From: CAHJWO01 sp964245885
GTDB lineage: Bacteria; Verrucomicrobiota; Verrucomicrobiia; Chthoniobacterales; SZAS-18
Length of the DNA stretch: 12,465 bases
Assembly: GCA_964245885.1 (NCBI GenBank)
Contig: CAXTOX010000119.1
Span: forward strand, 1-12,465
Reading direction: 5' to 3'
Part shown: in pieces, positions 7,479 through 12,465 of the stretch
How positions within the stretch are numbered: the stretch's first letter is position 1
How the letters are laid out: every line of letters starts with the position of its first letter
The notes under the pieces: generated by a model
What the model saw: only the letters and a program-made list of their open reading frames with translations
What the model was told of the DNA's origin: nothing
Database searches by the model: none
Made by a program: the position numbers and the translations under genes

Positions 7479-8300
7479 ATGAGCCTTTCCCCTAATCTCC
7501 TGTCGGCGGAAGCGCCTGCCACCGGCCGCGGGAACCCGGCGGCGAACCCCCGGCCGGCTCCCGATGATGCCTCGGGTCCGATCATGCAGACGCACGGGTT
7601 GGTGAAAATCTACAACAAGCGCACGGTCGTCAACCAGGTAGACATCAGCGTGCGCCGCGGGGAGATCGTGGGCCTGCTTGGTCCCAATGGCGCGGGCAAG
7701 ACGACGAGCTTTTACATGATCGTCGGCCTCGTGCCGCCGAACGCGGGCCGCATCACGTTCAACGGCGTGGACGTGACCCGCTACCCGATGTACCGCCGGG
7801 CGCGGCTGGGCATGGGCTACCTGCCGCAGGAGGAATCCATCTTTCGCAAGCTGACCGTCGAACAAAACCTCCTCGCCATCCTCGAAACGCTCCCGCTCGA
7901 CCGCAAGGCGCGGCGGGCGCGTTGCGAGGAGCTGCTGGAGCAGTTCGGCATCACGCACGTCGCGCGCAACCTCGCGCTGACCTTGAGCGGCGGTGAGAAG
8001 CGGCGGTTGACCATCGCCCGCTCGCTCATCACCAACCCGAATTTGCTGATGCTCGACGAGCCGTTCAGCGGCGTGGATCCCATCGCGGTTTCCGAGGTGC
8101 AGCAGATCATCGTGTCCCTGCGCGACACGGCGAACCTAGGCATCATCATCAGCGACCACAGCGTGCGCGAGACCCTGACCATCGTGGACCGCGCCTACCT
8201 GATGTACGACGGCAAGGTCGTGCGCGACGGCACCAAAGACTTCCTGATCAACGATCCCGTCAGCCGCCAGCTCTATTTGGGCGAACGGTTTTCGATGTGA
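7479..8300 (+). CDS. lptB: LPS export ABC transporter ATPase LptB
   Basis: LptB is the cytoplasmic ATPase that drives LPS extraction by LptF/LptG. With the ATG at 7479 it has 273 residues. The Walker A GPNGAGKT contains Lys74, the signature LSGGE is at 169-173, Walker B ends in Asp193-Glu194, and the switch His227 lies in 'ISDHSV'. The stretch 'LDEPFSGVDPIAVSEVQQII' is typical of LptB and separates it from generic ABC ATPases. The start is uncertain. A TTG at 7467 overlaps the lptA stop as TTGA and would add 4 residues; an ATG at 7584 would give about 238 residues, close to the usual ~240. The ~35 residues between 7479 and 7584 are Pro/Ala/Gly-rich and may be an extension or untranslated. No lptF or lptG is in the window. 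Confidence 0.95.
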   Translation: MSLSPNLLSAEAPATGRGNPAANPRPAPDDASGPIMQTHGLVKIYNKRTVVNQVDISVRRGEIVGLLGPNGAGKTTSFYMIVGLVPPNAGRITFNGVDVTRYPMYRRARLGMGYLPQEESIFRKLTVEQNLLAILETLPLDRKARRARCEELLEQFGITHVARNLALTLSGGEKRRLTIARSLITNPNLLMLDEPFSGVDPIAVSEVQQIIVSLRDTANLGIIISDHSVRETLTIVDRAYLMYDGKVVRDGTKDFLINDPVSRQLYLGERFSM

Positions 8301-8360
8301 ACGTGCGATTAGGGAGGTGAACGCTTCTTTCCCCCGAAGCTCCAACCGCCACCCGCCACC

Positions 8361-8368
8361 AAGGAGAG
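8361..8368 (+). promoter_or_regulatory. Ribosome binding site before hpf
   Basis: AAGGAGAG lies 12 bases before the hpf ATG (8381). The core AAGGAG is a good Shine-Dalgarno match although the spacing is longer than usual. It stands out because most starts in this operon have no such site and instead overlap the previous stop codon. hpf is also the first gene after the longest gap (80 bases) inside the kdsA-ptsI run, so it may be translated independently of lptB. Confidence 0.5.
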
Positions 8369-8380
8369 CCAGAACAAGCC

Positions 8381-8992
8381 ATGCAGACCGCCAACGTCCA
8401 TCCGCCCGTCACCGTCACCGGCCGTCATCTCGCCATCACGGCCGCCATCAACGACTACGCGCAAAAGAAAGTCGAGAGCCTGCATCTGGAATACCCGCGC
8501 ATCATCGACGCGCGCGTCATCCTGGAAGTCGACAAATACCGCCACCGCGCGGAGGTCGTGCTGGTGTGCTGCAACCACATCACCATCGAAGCCAGCGAGG
8601 AGAGCACCGATCTGTACGCCTCCATGGACCAGGTCATCGGCAAGGTGGCCCGGCAGATGCGCAAGTACAAAACGCGTCTCCTCAAGAGCCACCGTCCCCA
8701 CCGCAACGAGACGGTCCGCTACCTCGAAGAACAGGTGTTCGACGCCGACACGTTCGAGGAGTTCGAGCAGGAAGTCACCGCGCCGGGCTACACGGAAGCC
8801 GCGCCGGAACCGGAGGTCATCCAGACCGAGAAGTATCCCGTGAAACCGATGTTCGTGGATGAAGCGGTTCTCCAGATGGACATGTCCACGCGGCAATTCG
8901 TCGTCTTCCTCAACGCGAAAACCGACAAGGTGAACGTTCTCTACAGGCGTAAGAAGGGCGACTACGGATTGATCGAGCCCAGCTTCCATTGA
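8381..8992 (+). CDS. hpf: Long-form ribosome hibernation promoting factor
   Basis: The protein has 203 residues. The N-terminal S30AE domain spans about 8-105, with 'VTVTGRHLAITAAINDYAQK' at its start and 'DLYASMDQVIGKVARQMRKY' in its second helix. An acidic linker follows (about 120-145), then a C-terminal dimerisation domain at about 146-203 ('KPMFVDEAVLQMDMSTRQFV' and 'NVLYRRKKGDYGLIEP'). Having both domains makes this the long form, which by itself pairs 70S ribosomes into inactive 100S dimers in stationary phase or starvation; the short enterobacterial form needs RMF. It acts in the cytoplasm on the 30S subunit. It starts 80 bases after lptB with its own AAGGAG site, and its stop codon overlaps a TTG start of hprK (TTGA). 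In proteobacteria hpf also follows the lpt genes, but after rpoN, which is missing here. Confidence 0.93.
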   Translation: MQTANVHPPVTVTGRHLAITAAINDYAQKKVESLHLEYPRIIDARVILEVDKYRHRAEVVLVCCNHITIEASEESTDLYASMDQVIGKVARQMRKYKTRLLKSHRPHRNETVRYLEEQVFDADTFEEFEQEVTAPGYTEAAPEPEVIQTEKYPVKPMFVDEAVLQMDMSTRQFVVFLNAKTDKVNVLYRRKKGDYGLIEPSFH

Positions 8993-10008
8993 CCAACCAG
9001 TCGGCAGAGACGCTTCCCCCCGTGAAAAATCCGGTCGACCTGAAACCTTGCGGCAAGGACGGCAAGCCGCCCACGATCACCGTCGGGCAGTTCTTCCGCG
9101 ACCACGCCGCCAACTTGCAATTGTCGCTGGTCGGTCCCGAGCGCGGCTTCGACCGCAAGATCCTCGAACCCGCCATCAACCGTCCGGGGCTGGCGCTCTC
9201 CGGGTTCTTCCAGTATTTCGCCGCCAAGCGCGTGCAGGTGATCGGCAGCGCCGAAATGTCGTACCTCAAGAGCCTGCCGCGCGGGGAGGCGGGAAAACGC
9301 TTCGAAGCGCTGTGCGGCCGGCGGATTCCCTGCATCGTCTTCTCGCGCAACGCGGCGATTCCCCGCGCGTTGTGCGTCGTGGCCGAACGCGCGGGCGTCG
9401 CGATCTTCCGCACGCCGCTGGTGACAATGAACTTCGTCAACGCGGCGACGATCCTGCTGGAGTTCAACTTTTCGCCCTCGCGCACCGAACACGGCAGCAT
9501 GGTCGATATCTTGGGCATCGGGACCCTGATCCGCGGGGCCAGCGGCGTGGGCAAGAGCGAGTGCGTGCTCGGCCTGATCGAGCGCGGCTACAGCCTGGTG
9601 GCCGACGATGTGACGCGCTTCCGGGCCATCGAGCGGCGCGAGCTGATGGCGACCGCTCCCAGCTTGACGCGCTACCACATGGAGGTGCGCGGCTTGGGGG
9701 TCATCAACGTGGCCGCAATCTTCGGCATCGGCAGCATCCGCACCGAGAAGCGGCTGGACTTTGTAGTGACATTAAAAGATTGGCAGGATATGGAAGAAGT
9801 CGATAGAGTGGGACTCGAATTGGAGACCTACCGCATCTTGAACATCGAAGTCCCCCACGTCACGATCCCCGTTCGGCCGGGCCGCGACTCGGCGCGGCTG
9901 GTGGAAGTGGCGGCGTTTGACCAGAAGCTCAAGAGCCACGGCCAGCACAGCTCGATGGAATTTAACCAGCGTCTCGTCAACCTGATGCATCGCAAGCACT
10001 CCCTATGA
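8989..10008 (+). CDS. hprK: HPr kinase/phosphorylase
   Basis: HprK phosphorylates HPr on its regulatory serine and removes that phosphate again, linking energy state to PTS activity and regulation. With the TTG at 8989 the protein has 339 residues. The N-terminal domain covers about 20-150. In the C-terminal domain I see His168 ('EHGSMVDILG'), the Walker A GASGVGKS with Lys189, Asp206-Asp207 ('VADDV'), and the family signature 'MEVRGLGVINV' with Glu232. The spacings match Lactobacillus casei HprK (His140, Lys161, Asp178-179, Glu204, from memory). The TTG overlaps the hpf stop as TTGA; a GTG at 9022 (residue 12) is an alternative start. The stop overlaps the ptsH ATG as ATGA. The pairing with ptsH directly downstream fits its substrate. 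The kinase-active and phosphorylase-active elements all look intact. Confidence 0.95.
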   Translation: MTNQSAETLPPVKNPVDLKPCGKDGKPPTITVGQFFRDHAANLQLSLVGPERGFDRKILEPAINRPGLALSGFFQYFAAKRVQVIGSAEMSYLKSLPRGEAGKRFEALCGRRIPCIVFSRNAAIPRALCVVAERAGVAIFRTPLVTMNFVNAATILLEFNFSPSRTEHGSMVDILGIGTLIRGASGVGKSECVLGLIERGYSLVADDVTRFRAIERRELMATAPSLTRYHMEVRGLGVINVAAIFGIGSIRTEKRLDFVVTLKDWQDMEEVDRVGLELETYRILNIEVPHVTIPVRPGRDSARLVEVAAFDQKLKSHGQHSSMEFNQRLVNLMHRKHSL

Positions 10009-10328
10009 GTATCCTCGGTCGCACCACCTCCGGCCACGACGCCGACGCTTCCTGCGAGCAGAAGTGCTGTAAAGACCTTGTCATCCTGAACAAGCTCGGG
10101 ATGCACGCCCGGCCGTCGGCGCGTTTCGTGAAGATTTCTAACCGCTACAAGGCGGAGATCCTGGTCGAGAAGGACGGCGAGCAGGTCAACGGCAAGAGCA
10201 TCATGGGGTTGATGATGCTCGCCGCCGGCCAGGGGTCCAAGCTGCGGGTGACGGCGGAGGGACCGGACGCGCAACAGGCCATCTCGGACCTCGAACAACT
10301 GGTACAGACCCGTTTCGACGAAGAATGA
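10005..10328 (+). CDS. ptsH: Phosphocarrier protein HPr
   Basis: HPr takes phosphate from Enzyme I on a histidine and passes it on; HprK modifies its serine. The protein has 107 residues. The active-site block 'NKLGMHARPSARFV' holds His34, and the serine block 'NGKSIMGLMML' holds Ser65. The His-to-Ser distance is 31, the same as His15-Ser46 in Bacillus subtilis HPr. The Ser-Ile-Met-Gly context is that of HPr proteins recognised by HprK, which agrees with hprK directly upstream. Relative to the usual ~88 residues there is an N-terminal extension of about 19-20 residues carrying three cysteines (Cys17, Cys21 and Cys22). The ATG overlaps the hprK stop (ATGA), and there is no other good start, so the extension is probably real. 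The stop is 31 bases before ptsI. Confidence 0.95.
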   Translation: MSILGRTTSGHDADASCEQKCCKDLVILNKLGMHARPSARFVKISNRYKAEILVEKDGEQVNGKSIMGLMMLAAGQGSKLRVTAEGPDAQQAISDLEQLVQTRFDEE

Positions 10329-10359
10329 GCAGGGAGACGCCGGGAGACGAATCTCGCCG

Positions 10360-12132
10360 ATGAACGCCGAGCCGGGTTCGTCACTGCCTGAAACACGTTT
10401 CCAGGGTCTTGGGGTGTCGCCGGGTTTGGCGCGGGGGAAGGTGTTTGTTCACCGGCCGGAGCAGGACGCCACGCCCGAGTACACGATCCGCGAACAGGAC
10501 CTCCCGGCGGAGATCGCCCGGTTCGAGTCCGCGTTGCTGCTCACGCGCACGCAGATCCTCGACATGCAGGCGAAGATCGCCGATGCCATCGGGTCCAAGG
10601 ACGCCAGCATCTTCGACGCGCATCTGCTGGTCGTCGAGGACCGCACGCTCATCGACGAGGTCTTGCGCACGCTCCAGCGCGAGCGGCGCAACATCGAGTC
10701 CGTCTTCGAGCAGGTGGCCAACCGCTACGCCAGCTTGCTCGAACAGATGGACGATCCCTACCTGCGCGAGCGTTGCCTGGACGTGCACGACGTGACCCGC
10801 CGCGTGGTGATGAACCTCGCCGGCCGGCAGGCCGTCGCGCTGTCCGAGGTCGATTATCCGCACATCCTGCTCGCCCACAATCTGGCCCCGTCAGACACCG
10901 CGATGCTCAACCGGCAGTTCGTGCTGGCCTTCGGCACGGACGTGGGCAGCCGCACGTCGCACACCGCGATCATGGCGCGTTCGCTGAGCATCCCGGCCAT
11001 CGTCGGCCTGCACGATGTCAGCACCAAGGTGGAGGCGGGCAGCGACGTGCTCCTGGACGGTTACCACGGGTTGCTCGTGCTCAATCCGAGCGCGCAAACG
11101 TTACGCGAGTACGAGGACCTGGAACGACGCAAGCAACGGATCGAGGCCGGGTTGATCGACCTGCGCGAGACGGTTTCCACGACCCGCGATGGCCACCATG
11201 TCGTCCTGTCAGCCAACATCGAGCTGCCCGAAGACATCCCGATGGTCAAGACCAGCGGCGCGGAAGGGGTGGGCTTGTACCGGACGGAATTTTTCTATCT
11301 GAACAAATCCCGTCTGCCCGACGAAGAGGAGCAGTACGCCAACTACCGTTTGGTGGCGAGCGCGGTGTTGCCGCAGCCCATCATCATCCGCACGCTCGAC
11401 CTGGGCGGGGACAAAGGCATCGGCAACCTGCCGCTGCCCACGGAACTCAACCCGTTCCTGGGCTGCCGGGCGATCCGTTTCTGCCTGCAGCACCAAGACA
11501 TCTTCAAGGTGCAGCTCCGCGCGATCCTGCGGGCGAGCGCGTTGGGCAACGTCCGCATGATGTATCCGCTCGTCAGCGGGTTGGAGGAGGTGCGGCAGGC
11601 CAACGCGGTGCTGGAGGAGTGCAAGGGGGAGTTGCGCGCGGAGGGCAAAGCGTTCAACGAGGAGATGGAGGTCGGCATCATGATCGAGGTGCCGAGCGCG
11701 GCGCTGTGCGCCTGGGAACTGGCGCGCGAGGTCGATTTTTTCAGCATCGGCACGAACGATCTGATCCAATACTGCATCGCGGTCGACCGGGTGAACGAAC
11801 GCATCGCGCATCTCTACGAGCCGACGCACCCGGCGATTCTGCGCCTCATCAAGATGGTCGTCGACGGCGCGCACGCGGCGGGCATCTGGGTGGGAGTGTG
11901 CGGCGAGATGGCCAGCGAGGTGGCGTTCACGCCGCTGCTGCTCGGTCTGGGCGTGGATGAACTCAGCGCGGGCGCGGCGCTGGTGCCGAGGGTCAAGCGC
12001 GCGGTGCAGAGCTTGGAGATGGACGTGTGCCGCGCCTTGGCGGAAGCGGCGTTGAAGCTGGACACGCCCGGCGCGATTCTCGCGGAGTGCGAAGAGGTAG
12101 CACGGCGGTACTATCCTGATCTTCTTGGCTGA
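10360..12132 (+). CDS. ptsI: PTS Enzyme I (phosphoenolpyruvate-protein phosphotransferase)
   Basis: Enzyme I moves phosphate from PEP to HPr and is the first step of the PTS relay in the cytoplasm. The protein has 590 residues, about full length. The N-terminal HPr-binding and swivelling domain carries the phosphorylated His201 in 'GSRTSHTAIMARS'. The C-terminal PEP-binding barrel begins near 265 and carries Arg308 ('LYRTEFFY'), Arg344 ('IIRTLDLGGDK'), Glu443 ('MIEVPSAA'), Asp467 ('GTNDLIQY') and Cys514 ('GVCGEMA'). All of these lie a constant 12 residues after the E. coli positions His189, Arg296, Arg332, Glu431, Asp455 and Cys502, so no catalytic residue is missing. It follows ptsH by 31 bases, with a GGGAGA at 10342-10347 that may serve as its ribosome binding site. 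It is the last gene of the + strand run, and a strong inverted repeat begins 6 bases after its stop. Confidence 0.96.
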   Translation: MNAEPGSSLPETRFQGLGVSPGLARGKVFVHRPEQDATPEYTIREQDLPAEIARFESALLLTRTQILDMQAKIADAIGSKDASIFDAHLLVVEDRTLIDEVLRTLQRERRNIESVFEQVANRYASLLEQMDDPYLRERCLDVHDVTRRVVMNLAGRQAVALSEVDYPHILLAHNLAPSDTAMLNRQFVLAFGTDVGSRTSHTAIMARSLSIPAIVGLHDVSTKVEAGSDVLLDGYHGLLVLNPSAQTLREYEDLERRKQRIEAGLIDLRETVSTTRDGHHVVLSANIELPEDIPMVKTSGAEGVGLYRTEFFYLNKSRLPDEEEQYANYRLVASAVLPQPIIIRTLDLGGDKGIGNLPLPTELNPFLGCRAIRFCLQHQDIFKVQLRAILRASALGNVRMMYPLVSGLEEVRQANAVLEECKGELRAEGKAFNEEMEVGIMIEVPSAALCAWELAREVDFFSIGTNDLIQYCIAVDRVNERIAHLYEPTHPAILRLIKMVVDGAHAAGIWVGVCGEMASEVAFTPLLLGLGVDELSAGAALVPRVKRAVQSLEMDVCRALAEAALKLDTPGAILAECEEVARRYYPDLLG

Positions 12133-12137
12133 AAAAT

Positions 12138-12188
12138 TGCCTGTCCCGTTTTTTCACAGTCGTGGATGAACGGGGACAGGCATCTTTT
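12138..12188 (+). terminator. Candidate terminator / REP-like inverted repeat after ptsI
   Basis: The arm at 12138-12150 (TGCCTGTCCCGTT) pairs with 12169-12182 (AACGGGGACAGGCA). That gives 13 base pairs with one bulged G on the right arm and an 18-base loop. It starts 6 bases after the ptsI stop and is followed by a short T run (TCTTTT, 12183-12188), so it can act as an intrinsic terminator for the operon. The GGGGACAGGC-type core also recalls, from memory, repetitive palindromes found with Y1/RAYT transposases in several phyla. Which role applies cannot be decided from one copy; I see no second copy in this window. Confidence 0.55.
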
Positions 12189-12213
12189 CCAAAGCAAGAG
12201 CTGACCGGAAAAG
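12184..12213. repeat. Second short inverted repeat
   Basis: CTTTTCC (12184-12190) pairs with GGAAAAG (12207-12213) across a 16-base loop, giving 7 perfect pairs. It begins directly after the larger inverted repeat, so the two together may form a two-stem unit such as a bipartite REP-like element. The stem is short, so chance is possible. Confidence 0.3.
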
Positions 12214-12237
12214 CTGCCTACCCCTTTTTCTCGCCTC

Positions 12238-12256
12238 AAGCGGATTGTCGCTTTTT
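12238..12256 (+). terminator. Weak hairpin with T run
   Basis: AAGCG (12238-12242) pairs with CGCTT (12249-12253) around a 6-base loop, and a run of five Ts covers 12252-12256. This has the form of a small rho-independent terminator reading on the + strand, perhaps a backup to the larger structure upstream. The 5-base stem makes it weak. Confidence 0.25.
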
Positions 12257-12300
12257 GTAACGTGACATAAAAAATGTTGCCACTGTCGGCCGCGTTCGGG

Positions 12301-12465
12301 TTAGATACCTCCCGTTTTCGTGCCCTGGCTACTCGTATACAACGTGTTCCCCACTAGCACCAGACCTTGCGATCCCATGAACTTCGCTTCTCTCCTTCTG
12401 CGTACCCGCAGGGTAGTGTTCAAGCAGATGTTGAGTTTGAGGTGATCAAGGCGATGTTTGCCGAT
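12301..12465 (-). pseudogene. Possible C-terminal remnant of a Gloeo_Verruco repeat protein
   Basis: On the - strand a frame is open from the window edge for 54 codons to a TAA at 12301-12303. Its last 22 residues include 'GLVLVGNTLYTSSQG', which closely resembles the 'GLVLxGNTLYGTTxxGG' core of the Gloeo_Verruco/GloVer beta-propeller repeat (TIGR03803, from memory), common in Verrucomicrobia. The expected glycine after Tyr is replaced by Thr. In another - strand frame a little further on (roughly 12255-12290) I read 'DSGNIFYVTL', which recalls the end of such a repeat and would fit a frameshift. The preceding ~30 residues are Arg-rich and do not look like the repeat. It may be a decayed fragment, the degenerate end of a longer gene beyond the window, or chance. 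If real, it converges on ptsI. Confidence 0.28.

Larger units (their letters stand above)
12133..12465. other. Low-GC intergenic tail after ptsI
   Basis: These 333 bases have no + strand gene I can support and are visibly richer in A and T than the rest of the window. They hold, in order, a strong imperfect inverted repeat (12138-12182), a second 7-base hairpin (12184-12213), a small hairpin with a T run (12238-12256), a short ACAT/ATGT inverted repeat around an A run (12265-12277), and a - strand open frame from the window edge to 12301. A GTATAC palindrome lies at 12335-12340. No tRNA or rRNA signature is visible. Confidence 0.6.

Noticed and set aside
12277..12306. TTGCCA with a TTAGAT 18 bases later, as a possible promoter in the tail region.
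   Set aside because: The -10 box matches at only three of six positions, and no supported gene follows it.
12439..12465. GAGGTGA at 12439-12445 followed 8 bases later by ATG at 12454, suggesting a new + strand gene starting at the window edge.
   Set aside because: Only four codons are visible, so coding cannot be judged. The competing - strand frame with a repeat-like motif covers the same bases. Kept only as a possibility.
1..12465. Checked for CRISPR arrays, tRNA or rRNA genes, transposase genes and phage genes.
   Set aside because: No regularly spaced direct repeats, no tRNA-like arms and no integrase, transposase or phage motifs were recognised by eye.

Overview
The window is a GC-rich, densely packed stretch of chromosome from a Gram-negative bacterium, most likely a member of Verrucomicrobiota. 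Three things point there: a Minf_1886-type protein (a small family that I recall as restricted to Verrucomicrobia and Planctomycetes), a KDO/LPS-export gene block, and next to it a complete HprK/HPr/Enzyme I set. The placement rests on recognising families by eye, not on a search.

Layout. Positions 1-488 hold the 3' end of an unrecognised helical protein on the + strand. It converges on a secreted TPR protein on the - strand (506-1396). A 51-base divergent gap separates the TPR gene from a tiny membrane protein (1448-1612) and a Minf_1886-type protein (1620-2078). From 2162 to 12132 every gene is on the + strand and tightly spaced: a double-length M16 zinc peptidase, a DUF1844 protein, kdsA, an LptC-like protein, an LptA/OstA protein, lptB, long-form hpf, hprK, ptsH and ptsI. 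Neighbouring frames often overlap by 4 bases (ATGA or TTGA), which suggests one operon with translational coupling. After ptsI, about 330 bases are clearly less GC-rich. They hold a strong imperfect inverted repeat, two weaker hairpins, and a - strand open frame at the window edge whose end resembles a Gloeo_Verruco (GloVer) beta-propeller repeat.

How the genes fit together. KdsA makes KDO-8-phosphate for the LPS inner core. The LptC-like protein, LptA and LptB are parts of the machine that moves LPS to the outer membrane. Hpf dimerises ribosomes into hibernating particles. HprK, HPr and EI form a phosphorelay that reads PEP and energy state, with no sugar-specific EII gene in view. The order resembles the proteobacterial lptC-lptA-lptB-rpoN-hpf-ptsN-rapZ-npr locus, but rpoN is absent and a Firmicute-style HprK/HPr/EI set replaces the nitrogen-PTS genes.

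I found no convincing undescribed defence or mobile system. The most interesting signals are the hybrid LPS/ribosome/PTS operon, the asymmetric M16 active site, the Cys-containing N-terminal extension on HPr, and the inverted repeat plus degenerate repeat-protein end downstream of ptsI.
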